DNA of 64,000 nt from positions 1,774,443-1,838,442 of the forward strand of contig NC_010730.1 in assembly GCF_000020325.1 (NCBI RefSeq). The letters are read 5' to 3'. The stretch is from Sulfurihydrogenibium sp. YO3AOP1. Its GTDB lineage: Bacteria; Aquificota; Aquificia; Aquificales; Hydrogenothermaceae. The notes below the pieces were generated by a model. It did no database searches. It saw only the letters and a program-made list of their open reading frames with translations, and was not told where the DNA came from. Shown here piece by piece: positions 53,277 through 62,794 of the stretch (positions within the stretch are counted from its first letter, which is position 1; each line of letters starts with the position of its first letter). A program made the translations under genes and the position numbers.

Positions 53277-53681
53277 TTAAACAAAATTTGATAAATACAT
53301 TGCAGTTACAGTGTCCATTGTTTGGACATGATTTATAATCCATGGTTTAAAAACATTTTCAAGATAATCTTTTACTGTTTTTATATCTCCTTTCTCTTTA
53401 AGTATCTTTTCTAAGGATTTTAACTCATACAAAACTCTGTCATGTTCTGCTCTGTGCATTGGATATGCAAAAAAGTTGTATTTTTCCATTAATCCTTGCT
53501 CAAATGTAAAATGATTGATAACATCATTTAAAAACTCATCAAAGTATTTTAAAATTTCAGCTGCATCTTCATTTTTAACAATTGCATCATAAAGCTTATT
53601 TACTATTTCAATTTCTACATCATGAACTTCGTTCATATCATTTAATGCAACTCTTGGAATTTCATTCTCTTTTATTAGCAT
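53277..53681 (-). CDS. Bacteriohemerythrin
   Basis: Non-heme diiron oxygen-binding protein, 134 aa. The iron ligands fit the hemerythrin pattern: His20 in NEVHDVE, His56 and Glu60 in HFTFEQGLMEKY, His75 and His79 in MHRAEHDRV, and His117 with Asp122 in INHVQTMDT. It would bind or deliver O2 in a microaerophile. The gene stands alone, convergent with the DUF4416 gene. GGAGATAAAAAA precedes the ATG. Confidence 0.93.
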   Translation of the reverse strand: MLIKENEIPRVALNDMNEVHDVEIEIVNKLYDAIVKNEDAAEILKYFDEFLNDVINHFTFEQGLMEKYNFFAYPMHRAEHDRVLYELKSLEKILKEKGDIKTVKDYLENVFKPWIINHVQTMDTVTAMYLSNFV

Positions 53682-54051
53682 TTTTTTATCTCCTAATTAA
53701 AGATTTTAAGACCATTATATCTGAATTTTAATTTAAAATCAATCCTCTAATAGAGGGTGTTCCAATAATAGAAGGTGTTCTAAAAAAGTTTTTAATAAAG
53801 GTATCATCTTGCCTGTCATTTTGTAGCTGTGCGAAGAATCTTTGCCTTCATGTCTCTATTCTGTCATTCTGAGCGAAGCGAAGAATCTAATTTTCTCTCT
53901 TTTTAAAGGAAGTGATCCTTCAGCCTTCGGCTTCAGGATAACAAAAAATGTAAACTTAAAAAATTTGGAACATATTCCCTTCTCACTTATTCAAATTGTC
54001 TTATGTGATAAAATAAAAAATTAAATTTATTTCAATTTAAAGGGGTATGCG
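53682..54051. repeat. Composite MITE-like repeat region
   Basis: No gene. Two successive partial ends (GGGTGTTCCAATAATAG at 53756 and AAGGTGTTCTAAAAAAG at 53771) are followed by hairpin units at about 53818-53842 (decayed), 53867-53887 (ATTCT-GA-GC-GAA-GC-GA-AGAAT, perfect) and 53917-53939 (AGCC-TTC-GGCT core). The closing end AAACTTAAAAAATTTGGAACA is at about 53952-53972. It looks like one MITE nested in, or recombined with, another. It sits directly upstream of secD. Confidence 0.65.
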
Positions 54052-55590
54052 TTGAAAGTTGATGTAAAAATAAAGTTAATAATTGTTTTTCTTTTGCTTG
54101 TTGGGTCTATTTATCTAATGATGACAAAACAGCCAAAGCTTGGCTTGGATATCCAAGGTGGTGTAAGTATCACATTAAAAGTTGACATTGATAAAGTAAT
54201 CAACGACCAATACGCACATCTTGGAAAGGACATAGAAAAGAAATTTAAAGAAAATGGCATAGAGCTTTTAAATTACAAAATAGAAAATCAATCTCTAACG
54301 TTGGTTCTTTTAGACCCAACAAAGATAGACAAAGCAAAAGAGGTTCTTAAAAAGGAGTTTCCGCAGGTAGTTGTTGAAGATAAAGACGGCAATCTATTAG
54401 TTAGATTTACAGATTGGGAGTTAAACAGAATAAAAACTCAAACTATGAAACAAGCAGTAGAGACTTTAAGAAACAGAATTGACCAATTTGGAACGCTTTC
54501 TGCAAACATCACTCAAAAAGGCAAAGATAGGGTATTGGTTGAAATACCGGGTGTTATAGACTTAAACAGAGCCAAATCTATCATTGGAAAAACTGCACAA
54601 CTTGAACTAAAAGAAGTTGTAAATTCTGCTTTAAGTAAAGAAGAGTTATTAAAAGATTATCCAAATGGCTTGCCTGATGACCTTGAAATCTTGGAAGGTC
54701 AAGAAGAAGTAGTAAACGGTCAGCCTGTAAAAGAATGGTTTTTAGTTAAAAAAACTCCTGTTATAACGGGAGCTATGCTTAAAGATGCAAGGGTTTCAAC
54801 AGACCAAGCAGGAAATCCGGCGGTTAATTTTGAGCTTACATCAGAAGGAGCAGAAATATTTGGTGAAGCTACAAGTAAAATGATTGGTAAAAGGCTTGCA
54901 ATAGTTCTTGATGGAAAGGTTATGTCTGCACCTGTGATTAGGTCAAGAATAACATCATCAGGACAGATAACGGGAAGATTTACAACAGAAGAGGCTAATG
55001 ATTTAGCGGTAGTTTTAAGAGCCGGAGCATTACCCGCACCGGTAGAAATAATAGAAGAAACAGTAATCGGTCCAACCCTTGGAAAAGAATCTATCGATAA
55101 AACTCTAACAGCAGGAATTGTATCTTTTGTTCTCGTTGGACTTTTTATGATATTCAGATATGTAGTATCAGGATTTATTGCAGTAGTTGCACTTCTTTTC
55201 AACTTAATGCTGCTTTGGGTGACAATGCTTTTATTTGACATTACTTTAACACTTCCGGGTATTGCAGGTATCATATTAAACATAGGTATGGGTGTTGATG
55301 GAAACGTTGTTATCTTTGAAAGAATAAAAGAAGAGCTTAAAAATGGTAAAACACTAAGAGTTGCCATAGAAGAAGGATTTAAAAGAGGTTTTAATGCAGT
55401 TTTTGACTCACACATAACAGTAATAATTGCAGCACTTGCTTTACTTGAGTTTGGAAATGCACCACTTAAAGGCTTTGCAGCAACACTATCTATTGGTACA
55501 TTCATAAACTTATTTACTGCTGTATTTTTAACAAAAATGCTGCTTGATTTAGTCCTCGGCGGCAAAAAATACTTTAAATACGCTGTTTAG
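54052..55590 (+). CDS. secD: Protein translocase subunit SecD
   Basis: Proton-driven membrane subunit assisting Sec export, 512 aa. It has an N-terminal membrane helix, then the D1 motif LGLDIQGGVSITLKV (about 30-44) and a large periplasmic domain. The conserved TLRNRIDQFG is near 138. Membrane helices are concentrated at about 345-505 with GMGVDGNVVIFERIKEEL near 414-431. The start is TTG 54052, with AAAGGGG upstream. secF follows after 10 bases. Confidence 0.96.
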   Translation: MKVDVKIKLIIVFLLLVGSIYLMMTKQPKLGLDIQGGVSITLKVDIDKVINDQYAHLGKDIEKKFKENGIELLNYKIENQSLTLVLLDPTKIDKAKEVLKKEFPQVVVEDKDGNLLVRFTDWELNRIKTQTMKQAVETLRNRIDQFGTLSANITQKGKDRVLVEIPGVIDLNRAKSIIGKTAQLELKEVVNSALSKEELLKDYPNGLPDDLEILEGQEEVVNGQPVKEWFLVKKTPVITGAMLKDARVSTDQAGNPAVNFELTSEGAEIFGEATSKMIGKRLAIVLDGKVMSAPVIRSRITSSGQITGRFTTEEANDLAVVLRAGALPAPVEIIEETVIGPTLGKESIDKTLTAGIVSFVLVGLFMIFRYVVSGFIAVVALLFNLMLLWVTMLLFDITLTLPGIAGIILNIGMGVDGNVVIFERIKEELKNGKTLRVAIEEGFKRGFNAVFDSHITVIIAALALLEFGNAPLKGFAATLSIGTFINLFTAVFLTKMLLDLVLGGKKYFKYAV

Positions 55591-55600
55591 GAGATAGAAA

Positions 55601-56524
55601 ATGAGAAATTTTATGGTAGAACCACCAAATATAGACTTTTTAAAGATTAGAAAAATAGGCTATGGGATATCTTTAAGCTTGTTAATTTTAAGCTTTGTTT
55701 TATTCTTTACGAAAGGGTTTAATCTTGGGCTTGATTTTACAGGTGGAACGTCGATTCAAGTTAAATTTAACCAGCAGATAAGAGTTTCTGATATTAGAAA
55801 TCTACTTAAAGATGTAGATTTAGCAGACTCTTTAATTCAAGAAGTAGGAACTAACAAAGATGAAGTCGAAATTAGAGTACCGGCTAAAAAGGGAAGTTCA
55901 AGCGTTGTTCTTGAAAAAGTGAAAAAAGCATTAGATAGCAAATACCAAGGTCAGTATGAGATAAGAAAGGTAGAGTTTATAGATGCTTTGGTTGGAAGTG
56001 AGATGGCAAAAGCCAGCGTGTACTCTATGGTTTTTGTAATGCTTGGGATTTTACTTTTTGTAGGTTATAGATATGAGCCTTTATTTGCAATTGCAGCTGT
56101 AATTCCCCTGTTCCATGATGCAATCATCACACTTGGTATATTCTCACTTCTTGGAAAAGAGATAGACCTTACAGTAATTGCGGCAATCTTAACAGTTCTT
56201 GGGTACTCTTTAAACGATACAATCATCGTTTTTGATAGAATCAGAGAAAACATAAAAGCCCGTGGAAGAAAAAATATGGAAAGCATCATTAACAGAAGTA
56301 TTAACGAAAACTTAGCAAGAACGATAATCACATCAGGAACAGCATTATTTTCTGTAATTGCGATATACTTTTTTGGTGGAGAATCTCTTCAAAACTTCGC
56401 ATTAGCACTGCTTATAGGTATTGTTTTTGGTACTTACTCATCAATTTACGTTGCTGCACCTTTGATTTTAGAAGTTGAAAAAATTTTAAGAGCAAAAGCA
56501 AAAAAAGAAACGGTAGGAGCGTAA
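55601..56524 (+). CDS. secF: Protein translocase subunit SecF
   Basis: Partner of SecD, 307 aa. LGLDFTGGTSIQVKF is near 41-55, with a first helix at 20-38. Five more helices lie at about 130-290, including LGYSLNDTIIVFDRIRENI near 205-223. GGAG precedes the ATG. Its stop (TAA) abuts the hisC ATG. Confidence 0.96.
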   Translation: MRNFMVEPPNIDFLKIRKIGYGISLSLLILSFVLFFTKGFNLGLDFTGGTSIQVKFNQQIRVSDIRNLLKDVDLADSLIQEVGTNKDEVEIRVPAKKGSSSVVLEKVKKALDSKYQGQYEIRKVEFIDALVGSEMAKASVYSMVFVMLGILLFVGYRYEPLFAIAAVIPLFHDAIITLGIFSLLGKEIDLTVIAAILTVLGYSLNDTIIVFDRIRENIKARGRKNMESIINRSINENLARTIITSGTALFSVIAIYFFGGESLQNFALALLIGIVFGTYSSIYVAAPLILEVEKILRAKAKKETVGA

Positions 56525-57595
56525 ATGAGATACTTAGAAAGACTAAAAAATCTAAAAGCCTATAAAACAGAAACAACACCTTGTAAAGTAAAACTATCTT
56601 CAAATGAAAGCCCATTTGACCTATCAGATAAATTAAAAGAAAGAATATCTCAAGAAATTAAAAAAATAAACTTTCAAAGATATCCAGACCCACATGCTAC
56701 AAGACTTAAAGAAGCAATAGCCAATTTTGTAAATTCAGAAGAAAATCTAAATATAGCGCCAGAAAACCTTGTTCTTGGAAATGGTTCAGATGAGTTGATA
56801 CATCTTTTAATCACAGTTATTGGAGATTTAAAAAATCCAGTTGCCTATCCAATACCAACCTTTCCTATGTATCAAGTTTCTTCTGACGTAATTGGAAGAC
56901 CAAAGGTAGAGTTTGAGCTTGATGAAAATTTTCAGCTTACAAAAGAAGAGATAGATAAAGCATTATCAAAAAATCCTGATGCTTTCTTCTTTGCATCCCC
57001 AAACAACCCAACAGGAAACAGCTTTAACAAAAGTTTAATAAAATACGTGATAGATAAAGGAGTTTTTACAGTAATAGACGAAGCATACATCCACTTTTCA
57101 GATAAAGAAAGCTTTATAAAAGAAGCTCTGCAGTATGATAACGTAGTTGTATTAAGAACAATGTCAAAGGTAGGACTTGCAAGTATAAGACTTGGCTATC
57201 TAATAGCAAAAAAAGAAGTAGCTCAAGAGATAAACAAAGCAAGACTGCCATTTAACATTACCTACCCAACACAGGTAATAGGAGAAATTGTACTAACAGA
57301 AGGATTAGATGAATTAAATCAGCAAATAAAAGCTGTAAGAGAAGAAAGAACAAGAGTGATGTCAGAAATTTCTAAGATAAAACATATAAAAGTCTATCCA
57401 TCAGATGCAAACTTTTTCTTGATGAAAGTTCCAAACGGAGACCTGCTTCACAAACAGCTAATAGAAAAAGGCGTCCTTGTAAGAAACATGTCTCATCTTC
57501 CAAAGCTTGAAAACTGCTTAAGAGTTTCTATTGGCAAAAAGGAAGAAAACGATGAATTTATAAAAGCAATGTTTGAAATATTTAAAAATGGATAA
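56525..57595 (+). CDS. hisC: Histidinol-phosphate aminotransferase HisC
   Basis: PLP-dependent aminotransferase, 356 aa. It has KLSSNESPFDLS near 23-34, GNGSDELIHLLI near 85, the substrate motif SPNNPTGN near 157, DEAYIHF near 185 and the PLP-Lys in RTMSKVGLASIRLGYLI near 211-227. The Arg of CLRVSIGKKEEN binds the substrate carboxylate. It follows secF without a gap and overlaps the nucleotidyltransferase gene by 8 bases. Confidence 0.95.
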   Translation: MRYLERLKNLKAYKTETTPCKVKLSSNESPFDLSDKLKERISQEIKKINFQRYPDPHATRLKEAIANFVNSEENLNIAPENLVLGNGSDELIHLLITVIGDLKNPVAYPIPTFPMYQVSSDVIGRPKVEFELDENFQLTKEEIDKALSKNPDAFFFASPNNPTGNSFNKSLIKYVIDKGVFTVIDEAYIHFSDKESFIKEALQYDNVVVLRTMSKVGLASIRLGYLIAKKEVAQEINKARLPFNITYPTQVIGEIVLTEGLDELNQQIKAVREERTRVMSEISKIKHIKVYPSDANFFLMKVPNGDLLHKQLIEKGVLVRNMSHLPKLENCLRVSIGKKEENDEFIKAMFEIFKNG

Positions 57596-57887
57596 AGTGG
57601 AGAAGATAATTAACGATGTAGTTTATGTTTTAGTAGAAAAATTACAGCCAGAAAAAATATTACTTTTTGGCTCAAGAGCTAAAGGAGAAAATAAACCATA
57701 CTCAGATATCGATTTAGCAGTTGAATTAAAACAAAATGTAGATTTTAGACTAAAAAGAAAGATAAAAGAGCTTGTAGAAGATATAAGCGGGATATATTCA
57801 GTAGATATTGTTTATCTTAATGAATGTAGCGAAAACTTTAAAAACATAGTTTATGAAACAGGGAAAGTTTTATATGAGAAAAGTTGA
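57588..57887 (+). CDS. MNT-domain minimal nucleotidyltransferase
   Basis: A 99-aa protein with the pol-beta-type motif LLFGSRAKGENKPYSDIDLAVEL (about 23-45; GSx10DxD). Such proteins pair with HEPN partners, either as MntA/HepT toxin-antitoxin modules or as the HI0073/HI0074 pair. I chose ATG 57588 rather than the upstream TTG because it overlaps the hisC stop in the usual way and starts the protein directly at the first helix. It overlaps the HEPN gene by 14 bases. Confidence 0.88.
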   Translation: MDKVEKIINDVVYVLVEKLQPEKILLFGSRAKGENKPYSDIDLAVELKQNVDFRLKRKIKELVEDISGIYSVDIVYLNECSENFKNIVYETGKVLYEKS

Positions 57888-58263
57888 AATTCTTCAAGCT
57901 TTAGAAAATTTAAACAATGCTTTAAATAGATTAAGCGAAGCTGTTAAAACTGCAAAAACTGATTTAGAGATAGACGGTACAATCCAGAGATTTGAGTTTT
58001 CATTTAAGCTTTTCTGGAAAACTCTAAAGCTTATATTAAAGTATTATGGTGTTGAATGTAATAATCCAAGAACTTGCATAAAAGAAGCATTTAGAAATGG
58101 TTTAATAGATGATGATGAAATTTTTCTTGATATGCTTGAAGATAGAAACTTAACATCCCATATATATGACAAACAGACAGCCAATGAAATTTTTGAAAGG
58201 ATTAAAAAATTTTATACTGCCAAGCTATTTGAAACTGTAAGAAAAATTGAGAGTAAGATTTAA
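57874..58263 (+). CDS. HEPN-family protein (HI0074-like partner of the MNT protein)
   Basis: A 129-aa all-helical protein of the nucleotidyltransferase substrate-binding (HI0074) type: TDLEIDGTIQRFEFSFKLFWKTLKLILKYYG (about 28-58), then LDMLEDRNLTSHIYDKQTANEIFERIKKFY (about 84-113). The R-N-x-x-x-H-x-Y motif (RNLTSHIY) is intact. Overlap with the MNT gene shows translational coupling. It could be a toxin neutralised by AMPylation, but the HI0074 branch is not firmly shown to be toxic. The ATG at 57874 fits; an upstream TTG/ATG would extend into the MNT frame. Confidence 0.87.
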   Translation: MRKVEILQALENLNNALNRLSEAVKTAKTDLEIDGTIQRFEFSFKLFWKTLKLILKYYGVECNNPRTCIKEAFRNGLIDDDEIFLDMLEDRNLTSHIYDKQTANEIFERIKKFYTAKLFETVRKIESKI

Positions 58264-58268
58264 TTAAT

Positions 58269-59525
58269 TTATCTTATTTCAGAAGGATGCAAAGGTTCTT
58301 TAAAATAGAATCCTTGACCATAGTCTATTCCAATTTCTTTTAACTTATCATAAATTTCTTTGTTAGATACGAATTCTGCAATGGTTTTTATATTTATCTC
58401 CTTGGTCAAGCTTTTTATTGCTTTTACAGCAGTGTAAGATATAGGGTCTTTATCTATCTTTCTTATTATCTGACCATCTATTTTTAAATAATCGAGTTGA
58501 AGTTCTATTAAGTGTAAAATATTAGAAAATCCTGAGCCAAAATCGTCTAAGGCTATCTCGTATCCAGCTTTTTTCAATATCTGTAAATTTTCTCTTAATT
58601 TTCCATAATCGTCAACACTCTCTGATTCTAAGATTTCAAGTGTAATCATTGAGGTAAAATCTTTGCTTAATGAAGTTAGAAAATTTATAATATCAATATC
58701 TAAAATATCTGATGGCAATAAGTTGATACTTACTTTTATTTTCTTTGTCCTTACAATAAAGAGATTAAACTCAATTATTTTTTTTGTAAGTTCTTTATAA
58801 ACATAAGTATTTTTAATTGATGCTAAAAACAAATTTGGCACTATAATCTTTCTCTCTGGAGAGATTATTCTTACTAATGCTTCAAATTTTATAGTTTTCA
58901 TAGTTTCCATATCAAAAATAGGCTGATAATAACAAATTAATCTTTTTTCTTCAATTGCTATCTTTACATCTGTTAGCCTCTTATCGGTTCTATATTCCAA
59001 ACCATCAGAATAAATCTCAACAGTATTTCTTTTTTGTTTTGCTTTCAATAATGCAGTATCAGCTTTTTTTAAGGCTAATGAAAAATCGGTTTCCTTTTCT
59101 GGATATAAGTAAATACCAGCAGATGCGGTTATTTTTACCGTGTTGTTAATTAAATTAAATTTATTTAAAGATATTTTATTTATAATTCTCTCTGTAATAC
59201 CTAACGGGTTTGTATTATCATCAAATTTTTTAACTAAAATTAAGAATTCATCATCTCCTATTCGAATAATTATATCTTCTTCTCTAATATTATTTTTAAT
59301 TATTTTAACTACATCTTGTAGCAATAAATCTGCTATGTCTTTTCCATAACCTTTATGAATATTTGAAAAATTATCCAAATCCAGCAAAATTACAGCAAAA
59401 TTAAGTTTATGGAAATTTTTTTCTATTTCAGAAATATAGTTTTTATTATAAACACCAGTTATTTTATCTATATATTTAGGTTCTATTCCTTCTTTGTTTT
59501 TCTTGAATATATCTAATATCCCCAT
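58269..59525 (-). CDS. GGDEF-EAL protein, probably c-di-GMP phosphodiesterase
   Basis: A 418-aa cytoplasmic protein with a GGDEF domain (about 15-165) and an EAL domain (about 180-415). The cyclase motif reads IGDDEF instead of GGDEF and is likely inactive. The EAL side keeps FEALVR, ISINLLP-like VSINLLPSDILD, LEILESES, DDFGSGFSN, LKIDGQ and GIDYGQGFYF, so the catalytic metal ligands look complete. It therefore probably degrades c-di-GMP. I chose ATG 59525; an earlier ATG adds only MFIWYNYA. It could regulate the type IV pili and polysaccharide genes in the window. Confidence 0.87.
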   Translation of the reverse strand: MGILDIFKKNKEGIEPKYIDKITGVYNKNYISEIEKNFHKLNFAVILLDLDNFSNIHKGYGKDIADLLLQDVVKIIKNNIREEDIIIRIGDDEFLILVKKFDDNTNPLGITERIINKISLNKFNLINNTVKITASAGIYLYPEKETDFSLALKKADTALLKAKQKRNTVEIYSDGLEYRTDKRLTDVKIAIEEKRLICYYQPIFDMETMKTIKFEALVRIISPERKIIVPNLFLASIKNTYVYKELTKKIIEFNLFIVRTKKIKVSINLLPSDILDIDIINFLTSLSKDFTSMITLEILESESVDDYGKLRENLQILKKAGYEIALDDFGSGFSNILHLIELQLDYLKIDGQIIRKIDKDPISYTAVKAIKSLTKEINIKTIAEFVSNKEIYDKLKEIGIDYGQGFYFKEPLHPSEIR

Positions 59526-59624
59526 AGCATAATTATACCATATAAACATAGGTTTAAGTTACATGAATTAAGTCTGTATTTCAAATAATTCATATAAGTT
59601 TATGTTTATCAAGGCAGTAAAGAG

Positions 59625-59829
59625 AAAGGCAGTAAAACACTATTTTAACTATCCAAGATATCTAAAAGAATAAGCATATGTAGAGAGAATGAATAGGGCT
59701 ATTGCAGATGAGTTTTTGATGTACTATGTTTAAACAAAAAATCACCTCTGGAATACTTTTGTGATATTATAAATTCAAGTAAATCTGCAGCTTTCCCAAA
59801 CTGGTATGACTTATACACACAAAAAGTTT
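59625..59829 (+). pseudogene. Remnant of an rve-type (IS481/IS3-like) transposase
   Basis: One frame reads KHYFNYPRYLKE, a stop, then AYVERMNRAIADEFLMYYV (59635-59730), which matches the conserved P-x-N-A-Y-V-E-R-x-N-R segment around the catalytic Glu of integrase-core transposases. A second frame reads SPLEYFCDIINSSKSAAFPNWYDLYTQKVF (59742-59829), like the C-terminal tail. It contains a stop and a frameshift and lacks most of the gene. Confidence 0.7.
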
Positions 59830-59864
59830 TTTGATATTTGGAATAGTTTTACTTATACATTTTC

Positions 59865-59893
59865 TTGAATTTCTTATTATGTTATCATATTTT
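59865..59893 (+). promoter_or_regulatory. Candidate leuA promoter
   Basis: TTGAAT (59865-59870), a 17-base spacer and TATTTT (59888-59893), 45 bases before the leuA ATG. The -10 match is weak. No leader peptide or T-box structure was seen. Confidence 0.35.
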
Positions 59894-59938
59894 ATCTTTT
59901 ATTAATAACGTTTTCTAATAACTTTATGGAGGATCAAA

Positions 59939-61489
59939 ATGGAAAAGTTAATTATATTTGATACAACTTTAAGAGATGGTGAGCAAGCACCTGGTTTTTC
60001 AATGACAGTTGAAGAAAAAGTAAAGATGGCTTTACAGCTTGAAAAACTCGGCGTTGATGTTATTGAGGCTGGTTTTGCTGCTGCATCTGAAGGAGATTTT
60101 GAAGCTATTAAAAGAGTTGCTCAGGAAGTAAAAAATGCAAAAGTTTGCTCCTTGGCAAGGGCATTAGAGTCAGACATAGAAAAAGCAGGAGAAGCCCTGT
60201 CTCCAGCAGAAAACAGAAGAATTCATACATTTATAGCAACATCCCCTATTCATATGCAGTATAAGTTAAGAATGAAGCCAGAGGAAGTTTTAGAAAGAGC
60301 TGTAAAAGCAATAAAGTATGCTTTAAGATTTACAGATGATGTTGAATTTTCTGCAGAAGATGCTTTTAGGTCTGAAAGAGAGTTTTTGTACAGAGTTTTT
60401 GAAGCTGTTATAGATGCAGGGGCTAAGACGATAAACGTACCTGATACTGTTGGTTATGCTATTCCACAAGAGTTTGGAAAGTTAATAGCAGATATTAAAA
60501 ATAACGTTCCAAATATAGATAAAGCTGTAATCAGCGTTCACTGTCATAACGATTTAGGATTAGCGGTTGCAAACTCCCTCTCTGCTGTAAAAAATGGAGC
60601 AAGACAAGTTCACGCAACTATAAATGGAATTGGTGAAAGGGCTGGTAATGCTGCACTTGAAGAAGTTGTAATGGCTATAAAAGTAAGACATGATTACTTT
60701 AAAGATGTTTATACAACCATAAACACAAAAGAAATTTATAAGACAAGCAGATTATTATGCAGAATTACAGGAAGTTTTGTGCAACCAAACAAAGCAATCA
60801 TTGGGGATAATGCTTTCGCTCATGAGGCAGGTATACATCAGCATGGAATTCTTGCACATAGAGAAACTTATGAAATAATGAGAGCTGAGGATGTAGGTGT
60901 ACCAAAATCTAAAATTGTTCTTGGAAAACATTCTGGAAGACATGCATTTAAAGCAAGGTTGGAAGAGCTTGGCTATACAACCTTATCAGAAAGTGAAATA
61001 GACACATTGTTCCAAAAGTTTAAAAAACTTGCAGACAAGAAAAAAGAAGTATTTGACGAAGATATAGAAGCTTTAATCTTGGAAGAGTTTTCAGAGTTTG
61101 ACCAAGAGGCAAAATTAAAATACTTCCATGTAATTAGTGGCGATAACGTTATTCCAACTGCAACTGTAAAAATAGAAAAAGAAGGCGAAGAAATAGTCTC
61201 AACTGCATGCGGGGATGGTCCGATAGACTGTGCAATCAATGCTTTGGAAAAAGCTTTAAACATAAAAGGAAAGCTTATGGACTATACTATTAGGTCTTTA
61301 AGCTCAGGTAAAGATGCAATGGGTGAAGTGAGAGTTATCGTCAGATTTGAAGATTCTGAGCACATAGCCTCCGGAAAAGGAACATCTACAGACATAATAG
61401 AAGCAAGCATTAAAGCTTACATAGATGCTTACAACAAATACATGGCAAGAAAATCTTTCTTAACAAGGCAAATTAATGAAGGAGTGTAG
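59939..61489 (+). CDS. leuA: 2-isopropylmalate synthase LeuA
   Basis: First enzyme of leucine synthesis, 516 aa. The catalytic barrel has FDTTLRDGEQAPGFSM near 8-23, SVHCHNDLGLAVANSL near 199-214 (metal ligands) and INGIGERAGNAALEEVVMA near 228-246. The C-terminal regulatory domain (about 390-510) has ATVKIEKEGEEIVSTACGDGPIDCAINALEKAL, as in leucine-inhibited enzymes. GGAGG precedes the ATG. Transcribed with an M23 peptidase and a transaldolase gene. Confidence 0.95.
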   Translation: MEKLIIFDTTLRDGEQAPGFSMTVEEKVKMALQLEKLGVDVIEAGFAAASEGDFEAIKRVAQEVKNAKVCSLARALESDIEKAGEALSPAENRRIHTFIATSPIHMQYKLRMKPEEVLERAVKAIKYALRFTDDVEFSAEDAFRSEREFLYRVFEAVIDAGAKTINVPDTVGYAIPQEFGKLIADIKNNVPNIDKAVISVHCHNDLGLAVANSLSAVKNGARQVHATINGIGERAGNAALEEVVMAIKVRHDYFKDVYTTINTKEIYKTSRLLCRITGSFVQPNKAIIGDNAFAHEAGIHQHGILAHRETYEIMRAEDVGVPKSKIVLGKHSGRHAFKARLEELGYTTLSESEIDTLFQKFKKLADKKKEVFDEDIEALILEEFSEFDQEAKLKYFHVISGDNVIPTATVKIEKEGEEIVSTACGDGPIDCAINALEKALNIKGKLMDYTIRSLSSGKDAMGEVRVIVRFEDSEHIASGKGTSTDIIEASIKAYIDAYNKYMARKSFLTRQINEGV

Positions 61490-62794
61490 ATGAAAAAAAG
61501 CTTATTTTTAATCCTACTTATTCTAATAGGGTTTGTTATTTTATTCATCTTAGGAAAGATAAACTTTTCAAAGCCCGAGATTACAGTACTGAATAAAACT
61601 TTGTCTTTAGGAGAGAATGCTGTTATATCAGTTAAAGCTGTAGACGATAAGCCGGGTATAAGAGATTTAAAGGTATACATTTCACAAAATAACCATAAAA
61701 TTAAAGTTTTTGAACAAAGTATGGATAATCAAAAAGAAGTATCTTTAAATGTAAATATTAAGCCCAAGAGTCTTGGCTTGGTTGAAGGAAATGCTGTTTT
61801 AGAGATAGAAGCAAGAGATGGTTCCATACTTAAAAATACAAAAGTATTAACAAAAGATGTTAAAATTGATTTTACACCACCTTCAATTTCTATATTAGCA
61901 TCCACTCAAAACATAATAAACGGTGGAACAGGTTTCGTATTTGCTAAATCGTCCGAAGACCTAAAAACTTTAGATGTAAAGATAGAAAATCTTAGTTTTA
62001 AATGTTTAAACTTAAATAACACTTATGTATGTCCTTTTAGCCTTCCTTATTTTTATAATGATAAAAAACCTATTTATTTAGAAGCATTAGACAATGCAGA
62101 TAATAAAACAATAAGTTCAATTTCTTACAATTTCAAAAAAGTAAATTACTCACAGTCTGTTTTAGATATTGATGATAATTTTATAGACACAAAAATAAAG
62201 CCACTTTCAGATAAAGACATTCTGGATAAAGCTGAATTGTTCAAGTATGTTAATACCTTTACAAGAAACAAAAATGAAAGCCTTATCCATAAGATTGCAA
62301 GTGAATGTAAAAATGTGTATCCGATGTTTGAAGGAGAGTTTATATATTTAGAAAATGCTGCAAAGCTTGGCGGTTTTGCTGATTATAGAAAATACAGATA
62401 TAACGGTAAAATCGTTGAAGGAGCAGATGCTTATCATAAAGGGTTTGATTTTGCATCTGTAAAAAATGCACCGGTTAAAGCATCTAACAACGGAAAGGTT
62501 GTTTTTACTGGATTCTTGGGCATATATGGCAATAGTATAATTATTGACCATGGTCTTTGTGTTTATACGTTATACTCTCATTTAAGCGAAATTGCAGTTA
62601 AAGAAGGGGAAACAGTGAAAAAAGGTCAGTATATAGGAAAAACAGGAACAACAGGATTGGCTGTAGGAGACCATTTACATTATGGAGTGTTGGTTAATGG
62701 AATAGAGGTCAATCCAGTAGAATGGTTTGATATTAACTGGCTAAACACAAGATTTTATGAAAATTACAAAAACATAGTAGGAGGTAATAAATGA
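61490..62794 (+). CDS. Membrane-anchored M23-family peptidase (LytM-like)
   Basis: A 434-aa protein with an N-terminal membrane anchor ([19 protein letters not shown]), an Ig-like beta-sandwich region (about 35-225) and a C-terminal peptidase domain (about 310-425). The LytM zinc motifs are intact: HKGFDFA (His and Asp near 317-321) and GDHLHYGV (HxH near 398-400), with [15 protein letters not shown] between. It probably cleaves peptidoglycan cross-links in the periplasm during growth or division. It starts one base after the leuA stop and overlaps transaldolase by 4 bases. Confidence 0.92.
   Translation: MKKSLFLILLILIGFVILFILGKINFSKPEITVLNKTLSLGENAVISVKAVDDKPGIRDLKVYISQNNHKIKVFEQSMDNQKEVSLNVNIKPKSLGLVEGNAVLEIEARDGSILKNTKVLTKDVKIDFTPPSISILASTQNIINGGTGFVFAKSSEDLKTLDVKIENLSFKCLNLNNTYVCPFSLPYFYNDKKPIYLEALDNADNKTISSISYNFKKVNYSQSVLDIDDNFIDTKIKPLSDKDILDKAELFKYVNTFTRNKNESLIHKIASECKNVYPMFEGEFIYLENAAKLGGFADYRKYRYNGKIVEGADAYHKGFDFASVKNAPVKASNNGKVVFTGFLGIYGNSIIIDHGLCVYTLYSHLSEIAVKEGETVKKGQYIGKTGTTGLAVGDHLHYGVLVNGIEVNPVEWFDINWLNTRFYENYKNIVGGNK

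Larger units (their letters stand above)
59550..59938. other. Intergenic region with a decayed transposase
   Basis: Between the divergent GGDEF-EAL and leuA genes. It holds a fragment of an integrase-type transposase (59625-59829), then GATATTTGGAATAGTTTT, a sequence resembling the IS4-type end (59832-59850), and a probable leuA promoter. Nothing else is recognisable. Confidence 0.6.

Noticed and set aside
53842..54024. 60-codon open frame upstream of secD
   Set aside because: It is made of MITE hairpin sequence (VILSEAKNL) and has no ribosome site.
54720..55565. 281-codon open frame antisense to secD
   Set aside because: It lies wholly within secD and lacks any recognisable motif or start signal.
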